Of a stretch of DNA of 64,000 nucleotides, positions 51,482 to 59,838 are shown piece after piece. This DNA is from Pseudokineococcus lusitanus (GTDB taxonomy: Bacteria; Actinomycetota; Actinomycetes; Actinomycetales; Quadrisphaeraceae). The notes beneath the pieces were generated by a model. The model was not told where the DNA came from, did not search any database, and saw only the letters and a list, made by a program, of their open reading frames with translations. Positions within the stretch are counted from its first letter, which is position 1; each line of letters opens with the position of its first letter. The DNA is taken from positions 1 through 64,000 of the forward strand of contig NZ_RJKN01000009.1 of the NCBI RefSeq assembly GCF_003751265.1. Direction: 5' to 3'. The translations under genes and the position numbers were made by a program.

Positions 51482-51507
51482 ATCGGCAGGCGGCCCGCCC
51501 GCCTTGA
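51482..51507 (-). promoter_or_regulatory. Sigma-28-like promoter of pilB
   Basis: On the minus strand: TCAA, 16 bases, GCCGATGA, ending about 8-10 bases before the pilB ATG. The spacing is one base longer than for the other copies. A transcript from here would be almost leaderless. Confidence 0.55.
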
Positions 51508-51582
51508 CCCGTCCGGGCGCATCCGTCCGGTGGGCCCGCGGGGCGTCCGGAGGACACCTGCCGGCCGGCCCTCAGGTCCGGG

Positions 51583-52464
51583 TCAGGGGCGTCCGAGGAG
51601 GTCCGCCTCCGCGCGGCGGCGGCGCTCGGCGAGGGCCGCCGCCCGCAGGACCGCGGCGTCGGGGGCGTGCCCCGTCATGAGCCGCACCTGGCCGACGGCC
51701 TGGTGGGCGAGCATCTCCAGGCCGTCGACGACCGGGCCGCGACGGCCCCAGGCCGCGGCCAGCGCGGTGGGCCACGGCGCGTAGACGACGTCGAGGAGCA
51801 CCTGCGGGCGCTCGCCCGCGGGCGGCAGGTCGGCCGCCACGACGTCGGCGGCGCCCGCGGGCGCGGTGGAGACGACGACGTCCGCGGCGTCCACCGCGGC
51901 CGCCGCGCCGGCGAAGGGCACGAGCCGGACGGCGACGTCGCACGCCACGCCGACGGCGAGCAGCGGCCGGGCGCGGGCCGGGTCGCGCACGGCGCCGACG
52001 ACCTCGGTGCACCCGAGGCGCGCCAGCGCGGCGACGGCCGAGACACCGGTCGCCCCGCCGCCGAGGACGAGGCCCGTGCGCGGGGCCGCTGCCGGCGTCA
52101 GCACCGCCGCGACGGCCCGCTCGACGCCGTCGACGTCGGTGTTCGCGCCGTGGGGCCGCCGGTCGTCGTCCCAGGTCACCGTGTTCACGACGCCCGTGGC
52201 CGCCGCCACCGGGTCGGTGCCCGCGAGCAGCGGCACGACGGCGCGCTTGAGGGGCATGGTGAGCGAGAGCCCCGCCCACGCCGAGTCGTCGCCGCACGCG
52301 GCCACCGTCCGCGCGAGGTCCGCCTCGTCGGTCTCGCGGGCGTCGTACGACCAGCCGTCGAGCCGGAGCGCCGCGTACGCCGCCCGGTGCATGGCCGGGG
52401 ACAGCGAGTGGGCGACCGGCCGCCCGAGGACGGCCGCCCGGCGGGGCGTCGTCCCCTGCGTCAC
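51583..52464 (-). CDS. aroE: Shikimate dehydrogenase
   Basis: AroE reduces 3-dehydroshikimate to shikimate with NADPH. The 293-residue protein starts VTQGTTPRRAAVLGRPVAHS and has the substrate motif SLSPAMHRAAYAALRLDGWS. The catalytic Lys is in SLTMPLKRAVVPL, Asn/Asp in GANTDVDGVERAV, the NADP glycine motif in LVLGGGATGVSAVAALARLG, and the C-terminal Gln in LAHQAVGQVRLMTG. GTG 52464 overlaps the mltG stop (GTGA). The usual actinobacterial order would place aroC next; here the pilus cluster intervenes. Confidence 0.96.
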   Translation of the reverse strand: MTQGTTPRRAAVLGRPVAHSLSPAMHRAAYAALRLDGWSYDARETDEADLARTVAACGDDSAWAGLSLTMPLKRAVVPLLAGTDPVAAATGVVNTVTWDDDRRPHGANTDVDGVERAVAAVLTPAAAPRTGLVLGGGATGVSAVAALARLGCTEVVGAVRDPARARPLLAVGVACDVAVRLVPFAGAAAAVDAADVVVSTAPAGAADVVAADLPPAGERPQVLLDVVYAPWPTALAAAWGRRGPVVDGLEMLAHQAVGQVRLMTGHAPDAAVLRAAALAERRRRAEADLLGRP

Positions 52465-53492
52465 CCGTTCTCGCGCAGCCACTGCTGGAACAGCGCGACG
52501 TTCCGCTCGTGCTCGGCGAAGGTCTCGGCGAAGTTCGTCTCCCCCGTGTCCGGGTTCACGGCCACGAAGTAGAGCCACGGGCCCTCGGCCGGGGCGGCCG
52601 CGGCGGCGATGGCGCTGTCGCCGGGCGAGTCGATCGGCCCGGGGGGCAGGCCCGGGTAGACGTAGGTGTTGTACGGCGAGTCGGTGGCCCGGTCGTCGTC
52701 GCTCGTCGTGAGGCCGCGCTTGCCGGTGGCGTAGTCGACGGTCGTGTCGAACTGCAGGGGCATGCCCATCCCCACGCGGTTCTCGATGACACGGGCGACC
52801 TTGGGGCGGTCCTCCTCGCGGGAGGCCTCGGCCTCGACGAGGCTGGCCACCGTCATCGTGCGGTGCCAGCGCTCCGGCGGGACACCGGCCGACGTCAGCG
52901 ACTGCTCCGTGCGGGCGACCATCGTCGCCACGAGCTCGAGCGCCGTGACGTCGGGCTCGAAGTCGTACGTCGCCGGGAAGAGGTAGCCCTCGAGGTTGCC
53001 TCTCGCCTCGGCCGGCAGCCGGACGGCGGGGTCGTCGGCGACGGCCTGGAGCTCGGCCACGGGGATGCCCGTGTCCTCCTCGATGGTCGCGAGCGCGTCC
53101 ACGGCCCGCAGGCCCTCGATGAGCTGCACGCGCAGGCTGATGCGCGACTCGGGGGCCAGCAGCAGCGCCAGGGCCCCCTCGCCCGTCATCTGCTCCTGCA
53201 GGCGGTACGTGCCGGGCTGGATGCCCGACGCCCGCGGCTCCGTGGCGGCCGCCGTCGTGAAGGCCTCCTCGGTGAGCACGACGTCCGCGGCCTGCAGCGT
53301 CGCCGCGATCTGCTGGCCGGTGTCGCCCTCGGCGACCTGGACCTCGACGGGGTCGCCGCCCGGGCCCGCGTAGTCGACGGGCTCCTCGGTGCGGTCGAGC
53401 AGCGGCTTGACGAAGTCCCACCCGACGACGCCCGCGCCGACGACGAGGCCCAGCGCGAGGAGCAGGACGACCGCCGCGCGCAGGCGCCTCAC
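52461..53492 (-). CDS. mltG: Endolytic murein transglycosylase MltG
   Basis: MltG (YceG) cuts new glycan strands and sets their length. The 343-residue protein has a short cytoplasmic N-terminus and a membrane helix (about 7-28: VVLLLALGLVVGAGVVGWDF). A LysM-like region follows, then the catalytic domain: GNLEGYLFPATYDF, the essential Glu in TVASLVEAEASREEDRPKVA, NRVGMGMPLQFDTTVDYATG, SPYNTYVYPGLPPGPIDSPG and YFVAVNPDTGETNFAETFAE. GTG 53492 overlaps the ruvX stop (GTGA). Same-strand order alaS-ruvX-mltG-aroE is standard for the phylum. Confidence 0.95.
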   Translation of the reverse strand: MRRLRAAVVLLLALGLVVGAGVVGWDFVKPLLDRTEEPVDYAGPGGDPVEVQVAEGDTGQQIAATLQAADVVLTEEAFTTAAATEPRASGIQPGTYRLQEQMTGEGALALLLAPESRISLRVQLIEGLRAVDALATIEEDTGIPVAELQAVADDPAVRLPAEARGNLEGYLFPATYDFEPDVTALELVATMVARTEQSLTSAGVPPERWHRTMTVASLVEAEASREEDRPKVARVIENRVGMGMPLQFDTTVDYATGKRGLTTSDDDRATDSPYNTYVYPGLPPGPIDSPGDSAIAAAAAPAEGPWLYFVAVNPDTGETNFAETFAEHERNVALFQQWLRENG

Positions 53493-54469
53493 GGCGTGCT
53501 CCCCTCGTCGCCCGCCGTCACGGCGGGGCGGCGTCCCGGCGGGGGTCCGGGGACGGGGCGGGGACGCGCGGGCCCCTCGGGGCCGGCGGTCTCGCGGGCG
53601 GTGCTCGTCACGGTCGTGCCCTCCTGCGGGGCGGGGCCGTCCGGCCCTGCTCCCTGCTCTCGGTCCGGCCGCGCCCCCCGGCGCCCTGCGACCTCGTCGT
53701 CGTCCTCCTGGTCGTGCGGGTGGTGCTCGTCGTGCTGCGGGTCCTGCGCGGCGGCGCCCGGCGTCGGGCGACCGCTCCCGTGCTGCCGGGACAGCGGCGT
53801 CACCGGGCTCCCGGGCGGCCGGCCCGTCGAGCGCTCGAGGTCGAGCGCCGCCTGGAGCACCCACGCGGCGGCCACCTGGTCCACCACCGCGCGGTGGCGG
53901 CGACCCGGCGTCCCGCCCTCGTGGAGCGCCCGCTGGGCGCCGGAGGTGCTGAGCCGCTCGTCGACGAGCCGCACCGGGACCGGCGCGACGAGGTCGGCGA
54001 GACGCGCAGCGTACTGCCGGGCCAGACCCGCAGCCCGGTTCTCCGCGCCGGACATCGACCGCGGGAGCCCCACGACGACCTCGACGGCGCCCCGCTCCGC
54101 CGCGACCGCGGCGATGCGCCGCAGGTCGGACGGCTCGCCCCGCTCCTGCGCCGCCGCGCGCGCCGCGGCCCGCGCGGCGGCCGTCCGGGGCCGGGGACCG
54201 GCCGCGGGGCGCTCGCGCGGCACCGTCTCGACGGCCGAGGCGAGCACGGCCCCCGGGTCGCTCGCCGCGAGGCCGACGCGGACGCTGCCGACGTCGACGC
54301 CGAGGCGCACGCCGGGACGGACCGTGGGCACGGTGTCGGGCGCCGCCGGGAACGGCTCGTCCACCGCCGCCGGCTCGTCCGCCGTCACCGCGTCGGCGAC
54401 GTCGACCGGTCCGACGGCCGGCTCCGCCCCGCGCTTGCGCTTGGGGCGGGGCTGCCCGCTGCGTGCCAC
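53489..54469 (-). CDS. ruvX: RuvX/YqgF RNase H-fold resolvase with long C-terminal extension
   Basis: YqgF/RuvX is an RNase H-fold protein linked to Holliday junction resolution and rRNA processing. The core lies at about residues 50-215: the first Asp in GVRLGVDVGSVRVGLAASDP, EVVVGLPRSMSGAENRAAGL, VRLVDERLSTSGAQRALHEG, and the final Asp region VVDQVAAAWVLQAALD. The core is 150-165 residues, but the protein is 326: about 50 extra N-terminal residues (basic then acidic) and about 110 disordered Pro/Gly/His/Asp-rich C-terminal residues. GTG 54469 has a GGGGGAG ribosome site. The start is not certain; a later one near VRPGVRLGVD would shorten the N-terminus. Confidence 0.88.
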   Translation of the reverse strand: MARSGQPRPKRKRGAEPAVGPVDVADAVTADEPAAVDEPFPAAPDTVPTVRPGVRLGVDVGSVRVGLAASDPGAVLASAVETVPRERPAAGPRPRTAAARAAARAAAQERGEPSDLRRIAAVAAERGAVEVVVGLPRSMSGAENRAAGLARQYAARLADLVAPVPVRLVDERLSTSGAQRALHEGGTPGRRHRAVVDQVAAAWVLQAALDLERSTGRPPGSPVTPLSRQHGSGRPTPGAAAQDPQHDEHHPHDQEDDDEVAGRRGARPDREQGAGPDGPAPQEGTTVTSTARETAGPEGPARPRPVPGPPPGRRPAVTAGDEGSTP

Positions 54470-54491
54470 CCGGCTCCCCCGTCGGCCCCGG

Positions 54492-57167
54492 TCAGCCCGT
54501 GACCGCGGCGCCGACCTGGTGCTCGACGGCGGTGAGCGCCTCGCCGAGGCGTGCGACGTCGGTCCCGCCGCCCTGGGCGAGGTCGTCCTTGCCGCCGCCA
54601 CCGCCGCCGAGGACGCCCGCGGCGGTCCGCACGAGCGCCCCCGCCCTGACGCCCCACTCGCGGGCGCGCTCGTTCGTCGCGACGACGACGAGCGGGCGGC
54701 CCTTGGCGACGCCGCCGACGGCGACGGTCGTGGGCCGGTCGGCGCCGAGGCGCCCCCGCACGTCGAGGACGAGCGCGCGCAGGTCGTCGGCCGAGGAGAC
54801 CTCGCCGGCGTCGTGCGTGACGACGGCGACGCCGAACACGTCGGCCGGCGCGGACGCCAGCTGCCCCGCCGCGGCGAGGACGCGGTCGGTGCGGCCGCGG
54901 GCCAGCTCGCGGTCGGCGTCGCGCAGGCGGCCGACCATGTCCTGGACGCGGCCGACGAGGTCGGCCTCCGGCGTCTTGAGGACGTCGGTCAGCTGCTGGA
55001 CGAGGTCCCGCTCGCGGGCGAGGTAGCGGAAGCCCTCCACGCCGACGACGGCCTCGACGCGGCGGTTGCTCGCGCCGACCGACTGCTCGCCGGTGAGGAC
55101 GAGCGGCCCGACCTGGCTGCTGCGCTGCACGTGCGTCCCGCCGCAGAGCTCGCGCGACCAGGGGCCGCCGATCTCGACGACGCGGACCTCCTCGCCGTAC
55201 GTCTCCCCGAAGAGCGCCAGGGCGCCCCACTCGCGGGCCTGCGGCAGCGTCATCCACTGCGCGCTGACGGGCAGGTCGTCGCGGACGGCGAGGTTGCTGA
55301 CGTCCTCGACGTCGCGGCGCTGCTGCGCCGAGAGCCCGCCCTTCCACGCGAAGTCGAGCCGGAGGTAGCCCGGCCGGTTGTACGAGCCGGACTGCTGCGC
55401 CGACGGGCCGAGCACCTGGCGGAGCGCGGCGTGGACGACGTGCGTGCCGGAGTGCGCCTGGCAGGCGTCGACGCGCCACTGCGGGTCGACCGACGCCCGC
55501 AGCTCGGTCTCCTGGGCGAGCTCGCCGTCGAGGACGCGGACCTGGTGGACGACGAGACCCTTGACCGGGCGCTGGACGTCCAGCACCTCGGCGGAGCCGC
55601 CGTCCCAGACGAGCGAGCCGGCGTCGGCGCTCTGGCCGCCGGACTCGGCGTAGAAGGGCGTGCGGTCGAGGACGACCTCGACGACGCGGCCCTCCCCCGC
55701 CGCCGGGACGGGGTCGACGCCGTCGACGACCGCGAGCACGCGGGACGTCGTCGTCAGCGTCGTGTACGCCTGCCAGTCCGTCGGGCCGTTCGCGTCGAGC
55801 ACGTCCCGGTAGGCGCCGACGGCCGCGGCCCCCGTGCGCTTGGAGCGCGCGTCGGCCCGGGCCCGCTCGCGCTGCTCGGTCATGAGCTCGCGGAAGCCCT
55901 GCTCGTCGACGGAGACGCCCTGCTCGGACGCCATCTCGAGCGTGAGGTCGATGGGGAAGCCGTACGTGTCGTGGAGCTGGAAGGCGCGCGCCGCGGGCAC
56001 CTGCGTGCCGCCGCCGGCCTTGGTCTCCCGCACCGCCGTGTCGAGGATGGTCGTGCCCGCCACGAGCGTGCGGCGGAACGCCTCCTCCTCGGCGGCGACG
56101 ACCTCGCTGATGCGGCCGAAGTCCGTCCCGAGCTCGGGGTACGACAGCGCCATGCGGTCCTTGCTGACCGTCGTCAGCTCGGCCAGGGAGGGCGCGTCGA
56201 CGCCGAGCAGGCGCATGGCGCGGACGGCACGGCGCAGGAGGCGGCGCAGGACGTAGCCGCGGCCCTCGTTGCCGGGGCGGACGCCGTCGCCGACGAGCAT
56301 GAGCCCCGAGCGGACGTGGTCGGCGACGACGCGCAGCCGCACGTCGGCCTCGCGGTCGGCGCCGTAGCGCACGCCCGCCATCGCCGAGGCCGCCTCGATG
56401 ACGGGGAAGACCTCGTCGATCTCGTACATGTTGTCCTTGCCCTGGAGCAGGTACGCGACCCGCTCCAGGCCCATGCCCGTGTCGATGTTCTTGCGCGGCA
56501 GCTCGCCGAGGATGGGGAAGCCGGACTTGCCGCCGCCCTCGCCCCGCTCGAACTCCATGAACACGAGGTTCCAGATCTCGATGTAGCGGTCCTCGTCGAC
56601 CGCCGGGCCGCCGTCGCGGCCGAGGTGCGCGCCGGCGTCGACGAAGATCTCGCTGCACGGGCCGCAGGGGCCGGGGCCGCCGGTCGACCAGTAGTTGGGG
56701 CCCATGCCGAGGCGCTGGACGCGGTCCGGCGAGACGCCGACGTCCTTCGTCCAGATGCGGTGGGCCTCGTCGTCGTCCTCGTAGACGGTGACCCAGAGGT
56801 CCTTCTCGTCGAAGCCGTAGCCGCCCTGCTCCTTCGGCGTGGTGACGAGCTCCCACGCCCACGGGATCGCCGACTCCTTGAAGTAGTCGCCGAAGGAGAA
56901 GTTGCCGTTCATCTGGAAGAACGTGCCGTGGCGCGTGGTCTTGCCGACCTCCTCGATGTCGAGGGTGCGCACGCACTTCTGGACGCTCGTCGCGCGGTCG
57001 AAGGGCGCCGGCTCCCGCCCCGTGAGGTAGGGGATGAAGGGCACCATGCCGGCGACGGTGAACAGCAGCGTCGGGTCGGGCGAGACGAGCGAGGCGCTCG
57101 GGACCACGGTGTGGTCCTTGCCCTCGAAGAAGCTGAGCCAGCGACGGCGGATCTCCGCGGTCTCCAT
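54492..57167 (-). CDS. alaS: Alanyl-tRNA synthetase
   Basis: AlaS charges tRNA-Ala and edits Ser/Gly mischarging. The 891-residue protein starts METAEIRRRWLSFFEGKDHT and has class II motif 2-type sequence in RATSVQKCVRTLDIEEVGKT and RHGTFFQMNGNFSFGDYFKE. The editing-domain zinc set is in the HSGTHVVHAALRQVLG and CGGTHVQRSSQVG segments. A C-terminal domain with the Gly-rich loop GVLGGGGGGKDDLAQGGGTD follows. ATG 57167 fits the family. It lies upstream of ruvX (22-bp gap) and downstream of the DUF6167-like gene. Confidence 0.98.
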   Translation of the reverse strand: METAEIRRRWLSFFEGKDHTVVPSASLVSPDPTLLFTVAGMVPFIPYLTGREPAPFDRATSVQKCVRTLDIEEVGKTTRHGTFFQMNGNFSFGDYFKESAIPWAWELVTTPKEQGGYGFDEKDLWVTVYEDDDEAHRIWTKDVGVSPDRVQRLGMGPNYWSTGGPGPCGPCSEIFVDAGAHLGRDGGPAVDEDRYIEIWNLVFMEFERGEGGGKSGFPILGELPRKNIDTGMGLERVAYLLQGKDNMYEIDEVFPVIEAASAMAGVRYGADREADVRLRVVADHVRSGLMLVGDGVRPGNEGRGYVLRRLLRRAVRAMRLLGVDAPSLAELTTVSKDRMALSYPELGTDFGRISEVVAAEEEAFRRTLVAGTTILDTAVRETKAGGGTQVPAARAFQLHDTYGFPIDLTLEMASEQGVSVDEQGFRELMTEQRERARADARSKRTGAAAVGAYRDVLDANGPTDWQAYTTLTTTSRVLAVVDGVDPVPAAGEGRVVEVVLDRTPFYAESGGQSADAGSLVWDGGSAEVLDVQRPVKGLVVHQVRVLDGELAQETELRASVDPQWRVDACQAHSGTHVVHAALRQVLGPSAQQSGSYNRPGYLRLDFAWKGGLSAQQRRDVEDVSNLAVRDDLPVSAQWMTLPQAREWGALALFGETYGEEVRVVEIGGPWSRELCGGTHVQRSSQVGPLVLTGEQSVGASNRRVEAVVGVEGFRYLARERDLVQQLTDVLKTPEADLVGRVQDMVGRLRDADRELARGRTDRVLAAAGQLASAPADVFGVAVVTHDAGEVSSADDLRALVLDVRGRLGADRPTTVAVGGVAKGRPLVVVATNERAREWGVRAGALVRTAAGVLGGGGGGKDDLAQGGGTDVARLGEALTAVEHQVGAAVTG

Positions 57168-57271
57168 GACGGGCCTTCCGGGTGGGAGGGCCGGCGCGCG
57201 CGGGGGGCGGCGACGCCGGCGGGGGCGGGCTGCGGGCGGCGGCCGCCCGGGGAGGACGGTCGCCGCGGGCG

Positions 57272-57544
57272 TCAGCCGCGCGGGCTGTAGGGGCGCTCGA
57301 CGAGGTCGCGCGCCTCGGTCTCGCTCATCGCGCCGGCGTCGACCCCGAGGGCGACGCGCAGCTCGGTCTCGCGCTCGGCGGCACCGGCGCGGACGTCGGC
57401 CACGAAGGCGCGGACGTCGGCCAGCCAGCCGTCGGCCCGGCCCTGGAGCCCGGCCGGGGTGGCGGACCGGACGGCGCCCGCGGCGCGGCGGACGGCGACG
57501 ACGCCGGCCACGGCCCCGAGGCCGAGCCACACGAGGCGGCCCAC
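57272..57544 (-). CDS. DUF6167-like small membrane protein
   Basis: This 90-residue protein starts VGRLVWLGLGAVAGVVAVRR, a single N-terminal membrane helix. A charged helical region follows (WLADVRAFVADVRAGAAERE) and ends ETEARDLVERPYSPRG. This size and position (between the DUF948 gene and alaS) match the actinobacterial DUF6167 family of unknown function. GTG 57544 is two bases after the upstream stop. Confidence 0.72.
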   Translation of the reverse strand: MGRLVWLGLGAVAGVVAVRRAAGAVRSATPAGLQGRADGWLADVRAFVADVRAGAAERETELRVALGVDAGAMSETEARDLVERPYSPRG

Positions 57545-57546
57545 CG

Positions 57547-57903
57547 TCAGGCCTTCTTCCGGCGGCCGGAGACGGCGCCGCGGACGCCGTAGGTGAAGGC
57601 GGCCAGCTTGACGACGGGCGAGCCGAGCGTGGCGGCGAAGAGGGCCGTCAGCGCGGACACGTTGGTGGCCACCTGGGCGGCGCCCGTCGTGATGGTGTCG
57701 ACGTTCTGCATCTGCTCGTTCACCTGCGTGACGGCCGTGGTCGTCTCGGTGATGAGCGGACGGGTGTCGTCGGAGAGGCGGCGCACGGCGGCGCCCGCCT
57801 CGTCGAGGACCTTGCCGAGCTTGAGCAGCGGCACCGCGAGCAACGTCACGAGCACCACGAACGCGACCGCGGCGATGAGGCCCGCGATGTCTCCTCCGGT
57901 CAT
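57547..57903 (-). CDS. DUF948-like membrane protein
   Basis: This 118-residue protein has an N-terminal membrane helix (about 5-30: IAGLIAAVAFVVLVTLLAVP), then an amphipathic helical region (GKVLDEAGAAVRRLSDDTRP and TTTAVTQVNEQMQNVDTITT). The end is basic (GVRGAVSGRRKKA). It matches the DUF948 family, whose Gram-positive members are membrane-anchored coiled-coil proteins of unknown role. The rpsD-DUF948-DUF6167-alaS order is conserved in actinobacteria. Confidence 0.78.
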   Translation of the reverse strand: MTGGDIAGLIAAVAFVVLVTLLAVPLLKLGKVLDEAGAAVRRLSDDTRPLITETTTAVTQVNEQMQNVDTITTGAAQVATNVSALTALFAATLGSPVVKLAAFTYGVRGAVSGRRKKA

Positions 57904-58102
57904 ACCGGTCCCTCCAGGTCGGTCCGCGCGGACCCGGGGCGGCGCCGGTCCCCGACGTGCGCGGGGTCCGCGGCGGCCGCCGGCGGTGCGCGGGCACGGC
58001 GATCTCCGCCCCGCTGCCGAGGCGCGGCGCGACCCTACCGCGCGGCACCGCCGGGGCGGCCGGAGCCGGGCACGACCCGCGGCACGACCCACGGCACGAC
58101 GG

Positions 58103-58133
58103 GGCCCGGGCGGGACGTGGTCCCGCCCGGGCC
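58103..58133 (-). terminator. Terminator of rpsD
   Basis: A perfect 14-bp GC-rich stem (58103-58116 with 58120-58133) and a 3-base loop lie 33 bases downstream of the rpsD stop. The remaining part of the 262-bp gap toward the DUF948 gene holds a short GGCACGACCC-type repetition and nothing else recognisable. Confidence 0.85.
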
Positions 58134-58165
58134 GGCGCCGGGCGCGTGCTGCGTCGTCGGGGACG

Positions 58166-58801
58166 TCAGCGCGAGTAGTACTCGACGACCTTCGAGACGT
58201 CGCAGGTCACGGGCACCTCGTCGCGGACCGACGGGCGCAGGACCTCGACGCGCAGGTCGGCGATCTCCACGCGCAGGTACGGCGGGACGGCCGGCAGGAC
58301 GTCGCGGTGCGCGCCGGCGGCGGCCACCTGGAAGGGCGGCAGGGCGCGGCTGCGCGGGGCGATCTCGACGACCTGCCCCGGGCGGACGCGGTACGACGGC
58401 TTGTCGACGCGCTGCCCGTCGACGACGACGTGCTGGTGGGACACGACCTGGCGGGCCTGCGCCACGGTGCGGGCGAGGCCCGCGCGCAGCACGACGGCGT
58501 CGAGGCGGCTCTCCAGCAGCTGGACGAGGACGTCGCCCGTGCGCTCCGGGTGGCGCTTGGCCTCGTCGACGGCGCGGCGCAGCTGCGCCTCGCGGATGCC
58601 GTACTGGGCGCGGAGCAGCTGCTTCTCGCGCAGGCGCAGCGCGTAGTCGCTCTCGGTGCGACGTCGCGCCCGGCCGTGCTCGCCCGGCGGGTAGGGGCGC
58701 TTCTCGAAGTGCGCGACGGCCTTGGGCGTGAGCGCCATGCCGAGGCGGCGCGAGAGGCGCACCTGCTTGCGCGAGCGGGTGCTTGACGGGGTGGACGACA
58801 C
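58166..58801 (-). CDS. rpsD: 30S ribosomal protein S4
   Basis: S4 binds 16S rRNA early in small-subunit assembly. The 211-residue protein has QVRLSRRLGMALTPKAVAHF, RPYPPGEHGRARRR and KQLLRAQYGIREAQLRRAVD. The S4 RNA-binding domain is RLDAVVLRAGLARTVAQARQ with VSHQHVVVDGQRVDKPSYRV, and the C-terminus is VSKVVEYYSR. No zinc Cys set is present at the N-terminus (the zinc-free form). GTG 58801 was chosen as it gives the normal family length. It is divergent from the iron-box gene. Confidence 0.95.
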   Translation of the reverse strand: MSSTPSSTRSRKQVRLSRRLGMALTPKAVAHFEKRPYPPGEHGRARRRTESDYALRLREKQLLRAQYGIREAQLRRAVDEAKRHPERTGDVLVQLLESRLDAVVLRAGLARTVAQARQVVSHQHVVVDGQRVDKPSYRVRPGQVVEIAPRSRALPPFQVAAAGAHRDVLPAVPPYLRVEIADLRVEVLRPSVRDEVPVTCDVSKVVEYYSR

Positions 58802-58887
58802 GGGCTGGCTCCTGGGGTCGGGTGCTGCGGCGGGCGGTGGTCGGGCGGGGCGCCCGGTCGGCCCGGACGGTTCCTCGACGCAAGACC

Positions 58888-58906
58888 TTAGGCTAGCCTT
58901 CCCTCC
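58888..58906 (+). promoter_or_regulatory. DtxR/IdeR-type iron box
   Basis: The 19-mer TTAGGCTAGCCTTCCCTCC agrees at 14 of 19 positions with the DtxR/IdeR consensus (TTAGGTTAGSCTAACCTAA), and its left half is intact. It ends two bases before the ATG at 58908, so a bound repressor would block transcription or translation initiation. Confidence 0.65.
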
Positions 58907-58907
58907 C

Positions 58908-59825
58908 ATGACCACCACCGCCCCCGGGGCCGCCGTCGTCGCCGCCACCGCGCTGTCCGGCTGCGGCGCGGCCACGCTGACGGCCGCCGAGACCGGCGAG
59001 GCCGTCCCCGTCGTGCACGCCCGGACCGCGGCCGGGGTCGTCGTGCTGCTGGCGAGCCGCGAGGGCGTCGAGGCGCTGGGGCTCGACCCGGACGGCTGGG
59101 GCGGGACGGCGGACGACGCCGTCGCCGAGCTGTCGGTCGTCGTCGAGGCACCGCTGCCGGACCTCACGGTCCCGCGGGCGCACGTCGTCGTGCAGGGCTG
59201 GGTGTCGCTCCTGCCGCACGAGCGCCTCGTCGAGGCGGTCGGCGCTGTCTGCGCGCTGGGCGACCTCGCCGAGCTGCGCGGCCAGTGGCCCGACGGCCGC
59301 CTCCTGCTCCTCGACCCGGCCGCGGCGCGGCTGCACTGGGCCGAGGGCTGCGCCGAGCTGCCCGTCGAGGACCTCGTGGCCGCGACGGCGGACCCGGTGA
59401 CGCTGCGCGAGGCCGAGGTGCTCGCCCGGGTCGAGGCCGAGCTGGGCGACCGGCTCGTCGACCTCGTCCGCGCCATGGGCCACGCCCACCCGGCGCCGGG
59501 CGCCCGCCCCTCCGCGGAGGACGCCTCGCGCGACCTCGGCTCCGTCGTCGAGGTCCGCTGCGTCGGGGCCGACCGCACGGGCATGGTGCTGCGGTGCCGC
59601 AGCGAGCGGCCGTGGGTCGCCGTGGCCGACGGCTGCGGCGGCCGCCGCGACGGCGCCGCCTGCGCCCCCGGCTGCGAGGCCTCGACGACGGCGACGCTGC
59701 GCCTGCTCTTCCCCTCCCCCGTCGCCGACGCGGCCGCCGCCGTCGACGCGCTGGCGCTCCTCGTCGTCGGCGCCACCTCGGGTGCCGCGGCCTGCTGCCC
59801 CTACGCGCCGGGCCGCCGTTCCTGA
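58908..59825 (+). CDS. DUF2470-like protein, iron-box regulated
   Basis: The 305-residue protein starts MTTTAPGAAVVAATALSGCG. Its middle region (LPVEDLVAATADPVTLREAE, VLARVEAELGDRLVDLVRAM) and end (RLLFPSPVADAAAAVDALAL) resemble actinobacterial DUF2470 proteins, a family related to HugZ-type haem-utilisation and flavin-reductase-like proteins. A Cys-rich segment (CVGADRTGMVLRCRSERPWV, then CGG, CAPGC and a final CCPYAPG) is unusual and could bind metal or a cluster. The upstream iron box supports a role in haem or iron handling. The function is otherwise unknown. The LSGC at residues 16-19 is lipobox-like, but there is no basic n-region. Confidence 0.65.
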   Translation: MTTTAPGAAVVAATALSGCGAATLTAAETGEAVPVVHARTAAGVVVLLASREGVEALGLDPDGWGGTADDAVAELSVVVEAPLPDLTVPRAHVVVQGWVSLLPHERLVEAVGAVCALGDLAELRGQWPDGRLLLLDPAAARLHWAEGCAELPVEDLVAATADPVTLREAEVLARVEAELGDRLVDLVRAMGHAHPAPGARPSAEDASRDLGSVVEVRCVGADRTGMVLRCRSERPWVAVADGCGGRRDGAACAPGCEASTTATLRLLFPSPVADAAAAVDALALLVVGATSGAAACCPYAPGRRS

Positions 59826-59838
59826 CGACCGGGACCGA

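Noticed and set aside
52509-57290. Plus-strand frame of about 1600 codons opposite mltG, ruvX and alaS
   Set aside because: Antisense shadow of full-length AlaS and MltG, with no recognisable domain.
58908-58970. Lipoprotein signal (LSGC at residues 16-19) in the DUF2470-like protein
   Set aside because: No Lys or Arg before the hydrophobic part, and the family is cytoplasmic; likely coincidental.
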